DNA from: Pelomonas sp. Root1237
GTDB lineage: Bacteria > Pseudomonadota > Gammaproteobacteria > Burkholderiales > Burkholderiaceae_C
Assembly (NCBI RefSeq): GCF_001425055.1
Contig: NZ_LMDK01000019.1
Coordinates: 372,001-436,000 of the forward strand
Reading direction: 5' to 3'
Length of the DNA stretch: 64,000 nt
The notes under the pieces are model-generated. The model was not told the origin of the DNA. It searched no databases and saw only the letters and a list, made by a program, of their open reading frames with translations. The stretch's first letter is position 1. Each line of letters starts with the position of its first letter. Of this stretch, positions 1 through 9,878 are shown piece by piece. The position numbers were made by a program, and so were the translations under genes.

Positions 1-1075
1 TCTCCAGCGCCCGCCAGTCGTCGGCCTGGGCATGCAGAGCCTGGATCAGAGGCACGGTGTGGCGCTGGTCCAGCCAGTGCATGAAGCTCTGCACGCCGGT
101 CTCGACGATGGCCTCGGCCTGGGCCACGGCGGCCTGGCGTTTCTCGCCGGCGGTCTGCACCTGGGCGGCGAGCTCGTCGACCGTATAGAGATAGACGTCG
201 TCCAGCTGGGCGACCTCGGGCTCGATGTCGCGCGGCACGGCCAGGTCGACCATGAACATCGGGCGGTGCTTGCGTTTCTTCAGCGCCCGCTCGACGGCGC
301 CCAGGCCGATCAGCGGCAGGCTGGAGGCCGTGCAGGAGACGACGATGTCGAACTCGTGCAGGCGCTCAGGCAGGTCGGCCAGGCGCATGGCCTCGGCGCC
401 GAAATGGGTGGCGAGCTTCTCGCCGCGTTCCAGCGTGCGATTGGCCACGGCCATCTGGCGCGGCGTCTTGGCCGCGAAGTGAGTCGCGGTCAGCTCGATC
501 ATCTCGCCGGCGCCGACGAAGAGGACCCGTGTCTTGGCCAGGTCCTCAAAGAGCTGGCCGGCCAGCCGCACGGCAGCAGCGGCCATGCTGATGGAGTGGG
601 CGCCGATCTCGGTGGAGCTGCGCACCTCCTTGGCCACCGAGAAGCTGCGCTGGAAGAGCTGGTGCAGCGTCGTGCCCAGGGCGCCGGCGTTCTCGGCTTC
701 ACGCACGGCCTGCTTCATCTGGCCCAGGATCTGTGGCTCGCCCAGCACCATGGAGTCCAGGCCAGCCGCGACGCGGAAAGCATGGCGAGCGGCATCGCTT
801 CCCTGCATCACATAGGCATGCTCGCGCAAGGCGCCGGCCTGCACGCCGCCGGCATCGGCCAGCCAGGCGATGGCGGGTTGCACCAGGGCTGACGGTGCGG
901 CCACATAGACCTCGGTGCGGTTGCAGGTCGACAGGATGGCCGCCTCGGGCGTGCCGGACAGCTTCTGGCGCAGGCCGGTCAGTGAAGGGGCGAGCTGCTC
1001 GAGCGTGAATGCAAACCGCCCGCGCAGATCGAGCGGGGCGGTGTTGTGGTTCAGGCCGAGAGCAAAGACGGACAT
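1..1075 (-). CDS. hemA: Glutamyl-tRNA reductase, C-terminus cut by window edge
   Basis: HemA reduces glutamyl-tRNA(Glu) to glutamate-1-semialdehyde with NADPH, the first committed step of C5 tetrapyrrole (haem) synthesis in the cytoplasm. The minus-strand reading begins [20 protein letters not shown] at 1075 and contains the catalytic cysteine in [10 protein letters not shown] (Cys51). It is followed by [20 protein letters not shown] and an NADPH-binding segment around [14 protein letters not shown] (about residue 190). The stop codon lies beyond base 1, so about 358 codons of a usual 420-430 are present. Nothing is transcribed from the same strand immediately upstream; the next gene (1131) is divergent, with 55 bp between. 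Identification is secure from the N-terminal motifs. Confidence 0.97.
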   Translation of the reverse strand, partial: MSVFALGLNHNTAPLDLRGRFAFTLEQLAPSLTGLRQKLSGTPEAAILSTCNRTEVYVAAPSALVQPAIAWLADAGGVQAGALREHAYVMQGSDAARHAFRVAAGLDSMVLGEPQILGQMKQAVREAENAGALGTTLHQLFQRSFSVAKEVRSSTEIGAHSISMAAAAVRLAGQLFEDLAKTRVLFVGAGEMIELTATHFAAKTPRQMAVANRTLERGEKLATHFGAEAMRLADLPERLHEFDIVVSCTASSLPLIGLGAVERALKKRKHRPMFMVDLAVPRDIEPEVAQLDDVYLYTVDELAAQVQTAGEKRQAAVAQAEAIVETGVQSFMHWLDQRHTVPLIQALHAQADDWRALE

Positions 1076-1130
1076 GGGCGTGAATTGTAGGATTCGCGGC
1101 TTTTCCGCATCTGACATCGGTCAAGCCCGA

Positions 1131-1406
1131 ATGAGCCCACTTGACGCCTTTTGGCACATCGCGAATCTCTTTGCCCCAGCCTGGGGGCTGGCGGCGCTAC
1201 TGGCGTTGGCGATCAAGGGCCTGTGGCGGCGGGTGGCGAAGCCTCTGGGCTGGCAAAGGTTGTGGGCCTGGGGAGCGGCGGGCGGCACGGCGGCCACCAT
1301 CGCCACATTGATCCTGCTGGGCCGCGATGGCCGCATGGCGGGTTACGCCTTGCTGGTGCTTGGCGTCGCCCTGCCGCAGTGGTATTTGCTGAGCTTCAAG
1401 CGCTGA
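1131..1406 (+). CDS. Small predicted membrane protein, unknown function
   Basis: This encodes a 91-residue protein starting [19 protein letters not shown]. It has three hydrophobic stretches (about residues 10-28, 45-60 and 68-85) separated by basic residues ([15 protein letters not shown]), which suggests a small inner-membrane protein. The ATG at 1131 was chosen because upstream in-frame sequence overlaps the hemA start region and reads as antisense. The gene is divergent from hemA, and its 3' end overlaps the convergent miaB by 11 bp. I do not recognise a named family, and no catalytic motif is visible. Confidence 0.7.
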   Translation: MSPLDAFWHIANLFAPAWGLAALLALAIKGLWRRVAKPLGWQRLWAWGAAGGTAATIATLILLGRDGRMAGYALLVLGVALPQWYLLSFKR

Positions 1407-2751
1407 GCACGTCCTCGGTCGTGACGACCTCGCCGCGCAGCGAATGCGCGAAGGCCGTCGTGATGCGCACATCGACCAGCTGGTTCATCAGCCGCGGCGA
1501 GCCGGGGAAGTTGACGATGCGGTTGCACTCGGTGCGGCCCATCAGCTCCGAGACGTCCTTGCGCGCATTGCCGGTGACAAGCACCTTCTCGACCTTGCCC
1601 ACCATGCCTTGCGAGATGGTGATGGCATGCGCCTCGATGGCCGCTTGCAGCTCCTGCAGGCGCTTGACCTTGACCTCGTAGGGTGTCGTGTCCTCCAGCG
1701 CCGCGGCCGGCGTGCCGGGGCGGGGGCTGAAGATGAAGCTGAACGAGGCGTCGAAGCCGACGTCGTGCACCAGCTTCATCAGCTTGGCGTGGTCTTCGTC
1801 CGTCTCGCCGGGGAAGCCGACGATGAAGTCGCTGGCCAGGCGCAGGTCCGGGCGGATGGCGCGCAGCTTGCGCACGATGCTCTTGAACTCCAGCGCCGTG
1901 TAGCCGCGCTTCATCGCCATCAGGATGCGGTCGCTGCCATGCTGGACGGGCAGGTGCAGGTGGTTCACGAGTTGCGGGATCTTGCCGTAGGCCTCGATGA
2001 GGCGGGGGCTGAACTCGTTAGGGTGGCTGGTCGTGAAGCGCAGGCGGCGGATGCCGGGGATCTCGGCGGCGTATTCCAGCAGCAGGGCCAGGTCGGCGAA
2101 CTCAGGCGTATCGCCCATCTTGCCGCGGTAGGCGTTGACGTTCTGCCCCAGCAGGTTGATCTCCATGACGCCCTGGTCAGCCAGGCCGGCGATCTCGGTC
2201 AGCACGTCGTCAAACGGGCGCGAGACCTCCTCGCCGCGGGTGTAGGGCACCACGCAGTAGCTGCAGTACTTGGAGCAGCCTTCCATGATGGAGACGAAGG
2301 CCGAGGCACCCTCGACCTTGGCCGGCGGCAGGTGGTCGAACTTCTCGATCTCGGGGAAGGAGATGTCCACCTGCGGGCGGCGCTGTTCGCGGCGGGCATC
2401 CAGCATGGCGGGCAGGCGGTGCAGGGTCTGCGGGCCGAACACGATGTCCACGTAGGGTGCACGCTCGATGATGGCCGCGCCTTCCTGCGAGGCGACGCAG
2501 CCGCCGACGCCGATCATGACGCCCTTGGCCTTCAGGTGCTTCACGCGGCCGAGGTCGCTGAAGACCTTCTCCTGCGCTTTTTCACGCACCGAGCAGGTGT
2601 TGAAGAGGATGAGGTCGGCCTGCTCGACATCGGTCGTCGGTTCGTAGCCTTGGGCGGCGCCCAGCACGTCGGCCATCTTGTCCGAGTCGTACTCGTTCAT
2701 CTGGCAGCCGAAGGTCTTGATGAAGACCTTTTTTGTCACGACCTCGCTCAT
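1396..2751 (-). CDS. miaB: tRNA-2-methylthio-N6-dimethylallyladenosine synthase MiaB
   Basis: MiaB is a radical-SAM methylthiotransferase that converts i6A37 to ms2i6A37 in tRNAs reading UNN codons. The 451-residue product has the three-part family layout. The N-terminal UPF0004 domain carries cysteines in [22 protein letters not shown] and GVGGCVAS. The radical-SAM domain has the CxxxCxxC motif in [18 protein letters not shown] near residue 160. The C-terminal TRAM-like segment runs from about residue 380. Length is normal for MiaB. Its ATG overlaps the stop of the small periplasmic-protein gene (ATGA at 2748-2751), so the two are probably translationally coupled. Confidence 0.97.
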   Translation of the reverse strand: MSEVVTKKVFIKTFGCQMNEYDSDKMADVLGAAQGYEPTTDVEQADLILFNTCSVREKAQEKVFSDLGRVKHLKAKGVMIGVGGCVASQEGAAIIERAPYVDIVFGPQTLHRLPAMLDARREQRRPQVDISFPEIEKFDHLPPAKVEGASAFVSIMEGCSKYCSYCVVPYTRGEEVSRPFDDVLTEIAGLADQGVMEINLLGQNVNAYRGKMGDTPEFADLALLLEYAAEIPGIRRLRFTTSHPNEFSPRLIEAYGKIPQLVNHLHLPVQHGSDRILMAMKRGYTALEFKSIVRKLRAIRPDLRLASDFIVGFPGETDEDHAKLMKLVHDVGFDASFSFIFSPRPGTPAAALEDTTPYEVKVKRLQELQAAIEAHAITISQGMVGKVEKVLVTGNARKDVSELMGRTECNRIVNFPGSPRLMNQLVDVRITTAFAHSLRGEVVTTEDVLSA

Positions 2752-3125
2752 GGCTTGCTCCAGGTCTGGTTGCCCGGGTTGAACTGCCAGGTTGCCGACT
2801 CGGCCGGCGTCGTCGGCCAGGGTTTGTTGGCGATCTCGGCCGGGTTCAGCAGCCAGACGTCCATGATCAAGCCGCTGTTCTCGACCGTGTAGTGCACGAT
2901 GAACTTCTGGCCGGTGATGGCGCCTGGCTGCACCAGCAGATTGGTGTCGCCTTTGATGCGGCTGCCGGGTGCGAGGCGCGCGTACTTGCCGTTCAACAGC
3001 ACGTCAGGGTGCTGGGTGACGACGAGTTCGCCACGCAGGGTCTGAGGCGTGAAGAAGCGGTGCGTCTGGGCCTGGGCGGCCAGACAGCTGACGGCCAGCG
3101 CCAGCGGGAGTGCACAGCGGTACAT
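2748..3125 (-). CDS. Small secreted/periplasmic protein upstream of miaB
   Basis: This is a 125-residue protein starting [20 protein letters not shown], a clear Sec signal peptide with likely cleavage after AQA. The mature part contains [20 protein letters not shown] and a C-terminal region rich in Trp and Pro, and looks like a compact beta-rich domain. The open frame extends 5' to 3407, but the signal peptide fixes the ATG at 3125. The stop codon overlaps the miaB start in ATGA, so it is the first gene of a two-gene unit. I do not recognise a described function; the position beside miaB may be conserved in relatives, which I cannot test here. Confidence 0.75.
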   Translation of the reverse strand: MYRCALPLALAVSCLAAQAQTHRFFTPQTLRGELVVTQHPDVLLNGKYARLAPGSRIKGDTNLLVQPGAITGQKFIVHYTVENSGLIMDVWLLNPAEIANKPWPTTPAESATWQFNPGNQTWSKP

Positions 3126-3436
3126 GGTATGTGTCCAGTGGCTGCGGTGGAAATGAAAACGACCCGGGAGTGTCCCGAGCCGTCGGGCTCGGCATGACGA
3201 GCCAAGCGCCCGCCATTGTAGCGACGGGACCGGTTGAGCTTGGTGGCGGCTCATGCGCGGCAGTCCCCGGCATGGAAAGGATTCGGCAAATTTTTCAAGC
3301 TGGCCGCGTCGGCATCCCTTCGGTGCAAAGACGGGCAGGAAATCCTTGCCGCTGCCTGAGGCGGGAACGGCCTTTGCCAATTGAAATGTTGGCAGCCGCC
3401 TGTCCACCGCGCCCAGAGCGCATACACGGCTTGAAC
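3126..3436. promoter_or_regulatory. Divergent intergenic region with a GC-rich hairpin
   Basis: About 311 bp separate the divergent starts of the small periplasmic protein (minus) and the Crp/Fnr regulator (plus), so both promoters must lie here. The one structure I see is a 7-bp stem, CCGAGCC (3175-3181) facing GGCTCGG (3186-3192), in what would be the leader of the minus-strand gene. I see no convincing -35/-10 pair or Fnr/Crp half-site pair. Confidence 0.4.
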
Positions 3437-4258
3437 ATGAAAGATTTACCCACCCTCCATGCCGCCGATGAGAGCTCGACCGCGGGAGTTCACGCCCGAG
3501 CCTGGCTGCAGGACGACGTGGAGGAAGGTATCCGGCGCGGAGCGGCGTACGCGGGCGACTGGCGATACAACCGACTGTTGGCAGCGTTGCTGCCGGAGCA
3601 CCGCCAGAGGTGGCTGGCGCAAGCGGAATGGGTCTACCTGCGCCCCGGCCAGATGCTTCACGAAGCGTCTGCCTTCATCCAGTGGGTGTACTTTCCGATC
3701 ACCGCGCTGGCGTCGCTCTCGGTGCCGGATCGCGCGGGCGCCTGCGCCGAAGTGGCGACCGTTGGCCGCGAAGGTGTCGTGGGTCTGCCGCTGATCGATG
3801 GCAACTACACGCGCAGCCGCGCCGTGGTGCACATGCCGGGCAAGGCGCTGCGCCTGCGTGCCTCTGCCGTGGCCGAGGAGTTCGCGCGCCACGCCACGGT
3901 ACGCCGGCTGCTGCTGGCCTATTCGCAGGCCCTGGTCGCCGAGATCATGCAGACCGCCTTATGCAGCCGGCATCATGGCCTGGAGCAGCAGCTCGCGCGC
4001 CTCATCCTGCTGCGGATGGACCGCCAGCAGTCCGATGAGCTGACCATGACCCAGGAGTCCATGGCCGGCATGCTGGGTGTGCGGCGCGAGAGCGTCACGC
4101 TGGCCGCGGCTCGGCTGCAGCAGGGGGGCTATATCCGCTATGCACGGGGCCATATCACGGTACTGAATCGCAGCGGACTAGAGACGCGCACCTGCGACTG
4201 CTATCACACCATCCACCGCGAGTTTGAGCGCTTGCTGCGGCCCCGCCCGGTCTACTGA
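3437..4258 (+). CDS. Crp/Fnr-family transcriptional regulator
   Basis: This encodes a 273-residue regulator with an N-terminal cyclic-nucleotide-binding-like beta-roll (roughly residues 55-160, including EVATVGREGVVGLPLI) and a C-terminal winged helix-turn-helix. The recognition region reads MTQESMAGMLGVRRESVTLA at about residues 205-225. The N-terminal cysteine cluster of true Fnr is absent, so it should not bind an Fe-S cluster. The residues that contact cAMP in Crp are also not evident, so its effector is unknown. ATG 3437 was chosen because residues encoded upstream do not resemble the family. It stands alone between a divergent and a convergent gene. Confidence 0.88.
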   Translation: MKDLPTLHAADESSTAGVHARAWLQDDVEEGIRRGAAYAGDWRYNRLLAALLPEHRQRWLAQAEWVYLRPGQMLHEASAFIQWVYFPITALASLSVPDRAGACAEVATVGREGVVGLPLIDGNYTRSRAVVHMPGKALRLRASAVAEEFARHATVRRLLLAYSQALVAEIMQTALCSRHHGLEQQLARLILLRMDRQQSDELTMTQESMAGMLGVRRESVTLAAARLQQGGYIRYARGHITVLNRSGLETRTCDCYHTIHREFERLLRPRPVY

Positions 4259-4280
4259 CGCCGGGGCCGGCCCCGGCGTC
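4257..4280. terminator. Perfect 24-nt palindrome between convergent genes
   Basis: A perfect self-complementary sequence (arm GACGCCGGGGCC) starts inside the stop codon of the Crp/Fnr gene and ends 8 bp before the stop of the PEP-CTERM gene. Such a strong GC hairpin between convergent genes could end transcription from both sides. It lacks a T-run, so it is not a textbook Rho-independent terminator. Confidence 0.5.
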
Positions 4281-4287
4281 CCTTGCG

Positions 4288-4953
4288 TCAGCCCTGCTTG
4301 CGCTGGCGACGGTAGCCGAGGAAGCCTGCGGCAGCCAGACCGCCCAACAGCATGGCGGTGCTGCTCGGCTCGGGCACCGGCGCAAAGTTCAGCGATCCGC
4401 CGCCCTGGCGAATGCGGAAGCCGCCCGCGAACGGCTCGACCTGTGACGGCGTGTTGGAGAAGGCCGTCAGCGCGACCGAATAGAAGGGATCGGGTGAGAA
4501 GAACGTCGGCTGGTTCAGCGCCACCGTCAGCATGGCGTTGGCCGAGGGGCTGAAGGTGCCGCCGCCAGTCGGCACCGTCAGCACGCTGCCCGAGATCAAG
4601 GTGCCGCTGGCCAGTGCCATTTCACCGCTGGCTGTTTCGGTGGGCGTGTTGCCGCTGAAGCCGAAGGTCGCTGTGCCGTTGTAGCCGTACAGCGTGTAGG
4701 TCAAGGTCGTGAAGTTGCCGAAATTGAACGTCGTGGTCGGATCGTTCGTCGTCGTCGTGCCGGTACCGGTGAAGGCGAGATACAGCCCGTAGTCGGTGTT
4801 CAGGCCGGTGGGTGTGAGGGCGTTGCCGCCGAGCTGGAAGCCGGTGACGGGCAGATAGCCGGTCTCGGTGAAGTTGCCCAGTGCGTCGATGGTGACGGTG
4901 GAATAGTCCGAGATCAGTACAGCAGTCGCATGGAGCGGCGTCTGCGCGCGCAC
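4288..4953 (-). pseudogene. PEP-CTERM protein (PepA-like), 5' truncated
   Basis: The 221-codon frame ends in a PEP-CTERM sorting signal: the VPEPSS motif, a hydrophobic helix (TAMLLGGLAAAGFLGY) and a basic tail RRQRKQG. Such proteins are exported and handled by an exosortase. The body (FTETGYLPVTGF, LNTDYGLYLAFTGTG, GGFRIRQGGGSLNFAP) resembles the flocculation-associated PEP-CTERM proteins. An N-terminal signal peptide is required for this class but is missing. The frame opens at a GTG (4953) immediately preceded by an in-frame TGA, and the sequence upstream is unrelated debris. I infer that the 5' end was lost when accessory DNA arrived between here and the tRNA at 8057. Confidence 0.7.
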
Positions 4954-5214
4954 TCACACATGTCCCCCCAACACCACCCCCAATACCTTGAGCCAACGAC
5001 TCAACGACTTCGGGCATGAAGGAAAACCCCCGCCAGCGCGCTTGCATCTCGGCTGTTAGCTCCTCTAGCGAAGGAACCAAGCCGTTCCGCGGCCATGCTT
5101 GAGGCATTGATCTGGTCCCACGCGCCAAGCAGGAGCGGACCTCCTTCGTTGGCCGTCGGGGCCATGCTGCACTGTCTGCAACGACGGCGGCACTTGAGCC
5201 TCAACCGCCAAGCG
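4954..5214. other. Junction region of unidentified debris
   Basis: About 260 bp lie between the broken PEP-CTERM gene and the methyltransferase. Short minus-strand frames (for example 5001-5204, containing GAWDQINASSMAAERLGSFA) have no start signal, no recognisable domain and no continuation. I read it as remnant DNA at an accessory-DNA boundary. Confidence 0.4.
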
Positions 5215-6027
5215 TCACGCTTTTTCGAGAAGGTAGGCGACGGATGCGGGGGCCAGTTTCTCCACGAACGTCGTTCGGTGATAAGGCGTCCGCCATGACA
5301 ACAAGTTGCATACCAATTGGTCGAGTTTCACAGTGAAATAATTGTTGTAAGCATCAACACCAATTTTTGTTGCAATTATTGGGATGGGCCGGAAATCATA
5401 AAAAGACCGGCGCGCGACCTTGAAACCAGCCTCGTCAATTATCTTATCAAATATGTCGATTGGAATTCCCCGCTCGTTAGCAGTGAGGCCGGCCCTCGGC
5501 TTCCTCCAGTCGCCCATTGAAACAATTGGCTCTCGAATACAGAAAGAGCCGCCGACAGATAGGCATCGGTAAATCTCCTTCATTACGTGCGAAACATTGG
5601 GCACGTGGTGCATTACTCCGAAGCACGTAATTAAGTCGAAACGGTTGCTCTCAAAGGGAAAATCCCCAGATACGTTCGGCTTTACATAGGTTGTAGGTGT
5701 TTGGCCAATCGTCGAGTCCATAGCGAACGCGTCGGATGGCTCAAGAATCATTATGCTTTGCAAGCGGTCAGCTATCGGAATCAATTCGTCGCCGTAGGCA
5801 CTACCAATGCCGAGCGCTTCTTTGAATCTCTTCCCTCTGAGAAATTTGTAGAACAGCTCATTATTTAATGCATGATACTCATAACGATAGTTCGATTTGT
5901 CCTTTGCGCCAAGATTTGCATACCCATCTTCCTCGCTTTTGAACCAATCCATTATCTGCGGAGGCGTCAAATCATCTCCGTAGAGCCTTTTGCCAGAAAT
6001 ATATAGCTCAAATTTTCCGTCATTCAT
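5215..6027 (-). CDS. Class I SAM-dependent methyltransferase, low GC
   Basis: This 270-residue protein has the Rossmann-fold methyltransferase pattern. Motif I reads EALGIGSAYGDELIPIA (about residues 75-90), with an acidic residue after the next strand (IMILEPSDAF). A motif IV/post-motif segment reads FDLITCFGVMHHVPNVSHVM and is followed by CLSVGGSFCIREP. The substrate is not deducible; small-molecule or polysaccharide methylation are both possible. ATG 6027 is preferred over the ATG at 6048 because AGGAGA (6034-6039) lies 6 bp upstream of it. Its base composition is much more AT-rich than any neighbour, and the locus is flanked by a broken gene and IS debris, both signs of horizontal transfer. 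Confidence 0.8.
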   Translation of the reverse strand: MNDGKFELYISGKRLYGDDLTPPQIMDWFKSEEDGYANLGAKDKSNYRYEYHALNNELFYKFLRGKRFKEALGIGSAYGDELIPIADRLQSIMILEPSDAFAMDSTIGQTPTTYVKPNVSGDFPFESNRFDLITCFGVMHHVPNVSHVMKEIYRCLSVGGSFCIREPIVSMGDWRKPRAGLTANERGIPIDIFDKIIDEAGFKVARRSFYDFRPIPIIATKIGVDAYNNYFTVKLDQLVCNLLSWRTPYHRTTFVEKLAPASVAYLLEKA

Positions 6028-6048
6028 CAAGCTTCTCCTAACTGCCAT

Positions 6049-6259
6049 AGCGAAGAATTACCATTGGCATATTGACATCGACATGATTTCAGCCAAGAGT
6101 TCGCCTCACACTTATCAAAAGACGCCTCGCGGGTGAATTGAAGCACCTCTAGCACACCGACATTGCTGCCGCCATGGCTTACAACTAACTAGCTCTTTGC
6201 TCGCCGCGATCAGTGGTATTGATGCTCCCCACATCATTCACTACGACATCTGAATGCGC
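6049..6259. other. Non-coding AT-richer spacer
   Basis: The 211 bp upstream of the methyltransferase must hold its promoter if the gene is expressed. I see no open frame with a start signal and no clear hairpin or repeat. Confidence 0.4.
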
Positions 6260-6633
6260 CTAACCGGAATTGTGCTCAGGCATATTCGTCCATCCGTCGT
6301 TTCCAAGGTTGCCCTCTGACGACCCAGTGCCAGGATTTCCGGCCATAGTGCAGCGCCATGCCTTAGGCAGTCCTACCGCCGAAGCCAGCTGGATAACACG
6401 GTCACCGACCGCCCAAAGTCCAGAACCGGTCGGAGCTGCGGTGCCGTACTGACTGATTACCCCGCCTGTTCCCGGATCGTGTTCCACTACTCAGCCCAAC
6501 TCATTCGTTTCGTCAGCGACTGTCCCAAGATTTCCCGAGGCAGCCCTGTGAAGGCGATCGACTGGAGATTACGACGGATCGGCCTGCGTTTCTCCATGAG
6601 CGTTATTAGTTACATAGCCGCTGCGCATCGACC
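6260..6633 (-). pseudogene. Decayed C-terminal fragment of a phage tail-spike-like protein
   Basis: One minus-strand frame runs from the left end of the IS element down to a stop at 6260, interrupted by in-frame stops at 6569-6571 and 6491-6493. The last 76 codons include GSGLWAVGDRVIQLASAVGL and AWRCTMAGNPGTGSSEGNLG. These match, from memory, the C-terminal module (WAVGDR ... VGQPKxWxCTVAGTPG...SEGNL) common in phage tail fibres/spikes and some exported polysaccharide-binding proteins. No start codon or upstream domain survives, so this is a relic. The IS3 element abuts its 5' side and may have caused or followed the truncation. Confidence 0.55.
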
Positions 6634-7786
<1,153 letters not shown>

Positions 7787-7923
7787 ATACGCCGCCCCGA
7801 CGACGTACGTACGGGGAAGTGGGGCCGTCCCGTACGTGCGGGCAGAGGCGCGCTCCGTAGGCGCCTTGGGGGTAAGAAGCGCGTAAGAAGCGCTATAGGC
7901 CGCCACTGAAGCTTAGAAAGCAG
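7787..7923. other. Non-coding spacer with a tandem 11-bp repeat
   Basis: Between the IS right end and the tRNA terminator no gene is visible. GTAAGAAGCGC occurs twice in direct tandem (7872-7882 and 7883-7893), and a short GC palindrome lies near 7830-7845. Purpose unknown; this may be the scar of the accessory DNA on the tRNA side. Confidence 0.4.
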
Positions 7924-7947
7924 AAAAGCCACCGCTAGGGTGGCTTT
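7924..7947 (-). terminator. Rho-independent terminator of tRNA-Met
   Basis: Read on the minus strand, AAAGCCACC and GGTGGCTTTT form a 9-bp stem with a 5-nt loop, ending in a short T-run, about 34 bp downstream of the tRNA 3' end. Confidence 0.75.
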
Positions 7948-7980
7948 CGTGTCTAAGTGCTTTCGCGCTTGGACTATTTT

Positions 7981-8057
7981 TGGTGGCGCTTCAGGGACTC
8001 GAACCCCGGACCTGTGGATTATGATTCCATCGCTCTAACCAACTGAGCTAAAGCGCC
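7981..8057 (-). tRNA. tRNA-Met (anticodon CAT)
   Basis: The minus-strand sequence folds as a complete cloverleaf. The acceptor stem is GGCGCTT/AAGCGCC, and the D arm is GCTCAGTTGGTTAGAGC. The anticodon loop ATCATAA has CAT at the anticodon, the T arm is CGGGGTTCGAGTCCCTG, and CCA is encoded at 7981-7983. The D-loop and acceptor fit elongator tRNA-Met better than initiator. A tRNA-Ile2 (lysidine-modified CAT) cannot be fully excluded by eye but is less likely. The accessory patch (about 4950-7920) lies at its 3' side, a common integration position. Confidence 0.92.
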
Positions 8058-8111
8058 TGAGCCGGCTATTCTAAGCGAAGTTTTTGGAGGCTGGCAAGCT
8101 GTCGCGAAAGA

Positions 8112-9767
8112 TCACAGCGTGGGCTCGCGCAGGTAGGCTTGCAGCGGCTTGCCCGGCAGGCGCTTCAGGCCCTCGACGACCCGGGTGGCGTTGAACACGG
8201 CGCCGGCGTCATTGGTGTGGGTGCGGGCGTCGGCGAAATAGGCGTCGACGCGCTCGGCACCGATGACGCGATAGGCCTCGGTCACCAGCATCGTCAGGTC
8301 GATGAACTGGGCGCCGTTCTCGCGCGCCACCTGCTCGCCCCAGGCGGTGTAGCTCTCGAAGTCGCGCGGCTGGCCCGTCTGCCAGCGGTCCTTGTGCGGG
8401 ATGGGCGACAGCACGACGACATGGGCTCCCTTGGCCTTCGCATCGTTGATGTAGCGGGCCAGGTACCAGCCGAAGCTCTGCACCATCTCCTTGCTGCCGT
8501 CAGGCCGCGTGTCCTCGACCGCCTCCGGGCCGATGCCGGGCACCGAGCCGCGGTTCTTGCCAGCCGGGTCGCCGATGCGGGCGCCGTCGTTGTGGCCGAA
8601 CTGGATCAGCAGCGTGTCGCCGGCTTTCAGCTGGTCCAGCACCGAGGCCCAGCGCCCTTCGGTGAAGAAGGTGCGGCTGCTGCGGCCGCCGATGGCGTTG
8701 TTGACGATGTTGATGCGCTGGGTGTCGAAGAAGGGTGCGAGTCGCTCACCCCAGCCATAGGCGCCGTTCTGGCCGCCGCTGCGCACGGTGGAGTCGCCAA
8801 TCAGCACGAGGCTGGGCAGCTTGGGATCGCGAGGTGCTTCGACCTTGACCTTGCGGGCGTCGACGACGGGCCGGTCGTCCGAGCCGTCGGGCGCGAAGCG
8901 GCGGGTGTAGACGGCGTCCGGCAGCACCTTGTTCTGGATCAGCCCGGCGATGACGAGCTGCGCGTTGACCGCCGCGCCGAGCCAGTTGGTGTGTACGGTC
9001 TCCTGCGGCGTGTCGGCAGGGAAGAGCTTCTCGACCGTGGCCTTGCCGAGCGCCTCATAGCGCAACGCGCCCCATTCGTTGAGGTCGATGAAGGCCACGC
9101 TCTCCTGCCTGGCCACCTCGGCGGCCCAAGCCGCGAAATTACCGCCGGCGCGCGTCACCTTCACACCATCAGCCTCCCAGCGCTTGCGGATCACGGGCGA
9201 GCAGACGACGGGTGTGGCGCCGGCCGCGCGGATCTCGGCGATGTAGCCACGCAGGTAGGCGCCGTAGGTGTAGACCGTCTCCGGCTTGCCAGTCAGCTGG
9301 TTGTCGATGTCTTCCTTCTCCGACCCCGTGCCGCGCAACACGCCGCGGGCGCGGCTGTTGTCGTTGACGGGGCTGGCGTCGTTGTGGCCGAACTGCATGA
9401 CGACCCAGTCGCCTCGCTTGATGAAGGGCTTGGTGCGGTCCCAATGGCCGCTGCTGCGGTAGGTGCGGCTGGAGAGGCCGCCCACGGCGCGGTTGACGAC
9501 GTTGATCTTGTTCGTGTCGAAGTAGGCGGCGATCGGGTTGCCCCAGCCCCACTGACCTTCGGCTCCCTTGCCCTGGCCGTCGTCCTGGCCATTGCGCACC
9601 GTCGAGTCGCCGATGAGGATCAGCGACGGCAGTTCGGGCTTGGCTGGCTCGGGCAGCTTGACCTGGGCGCGGGCGGGGTCGGTGCTGGCGGTGAAGGTCT
9701 GGGCCTGTGTCAGGGGCAAGGCGAACAGTGAGAGCAAGGCGATGAGCGTGCGGATCATGGCGCGCAT
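8112..9767 (-). CDS. Tandem-domain rhamnogalacturonan acetylesterase (CE12-like)
   Basis: This 551-residue exported protein carries two SGNH-hydrolase domains in series. Each begins with a block-I serine motif (LPSLILIGDSTVRNGQ near residue 45; LPSLVLIGDSTVRSGG near residue 320). Each also has the GN-type block (QFGHNDASP; QFGHNDGAR) and a C-terminal Asp/His block (NWLGA; DARTHTNDAGA). CE12 enzymes remove O-acetyl groups from RG-I galacturonate. A Sec signal peptide (MIRTLIALLSLFALPLTQAQ) follows the start; ATG 9767 or 9758 are both possible and neither has a strong ribosome site. It is divergent from the PL22-like gene by about 110 bp. In the first domain the block-V His is not obvious (HTNWLGAAV), so its activity is less certain than the second. 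Confidence 0.85.
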   Translation of the reverse strand: MRAMIRTLIALLSLFALPLTQAQTFTASTDPARAQVKLPEPAKPELPSLILIGDSTVRNGQDDGQGKGAEGQWGWGNPIAAYFDTNKINVVNRAVGGLSSRTYRSSGHWDRTKPFIKRGDWVVMQFGHNDASPVNDNSRARGVLRGTGSEKEDIDNQLTGKPETVYTYGAYLRGYIAEIRAAGATPVVCSPVIRKRWEADGVKVTRAGGNFAAWAAEVARQESVAFIDLNEWGALRYEALGKATVEKLFPADTPQETVHTNWLGAAVNAQLVIAGLIQNKVLPDAVYTRRFAPDGSDDRPVVDARKVKVEAPRDPKLPSLVLIGDSTVRSGGQNGAYGWGERLAPFFDTQRINIVNNAIGGRSSRTFFTEGRWASVLDQLKAGDTLLIQFGHNDGARIGDPAGKNRGSVPGIGPEAVEDTRPDGSKEMVQSFGWYLARYINDAKAKGAHVVVLSPIPHKDRWQTGQPRDFESYTAWGEQVARENGAQFIDLTMLVTEAYRVIGAERVDAYFADARTHTNDAGAVFNATRVVEGLKRLPGKPLQAYLREPTL

Positions 9768-9878
9768 GCTAGGAGCAGGCCGGGCCAGGACGGCGCAAGT
9801 TCTTGAGCGATTGAGGCCCAGCAACATCGCGCAACAGAGCGAGTCCTAGAGTCGCGCCACTTCTACCGGGCACCCATC

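Noticed and set aside
7981-8057. tRNA-Met 3' end as an attachment site with a second copy at the far side of the accessory patch
   Set aside because: I looked for a repeat of the tRNA 3' end near 4950-5215 and in 7787-7923 and found none, so integration at the tRNA is only suggested by position. No integrase gene is present either.
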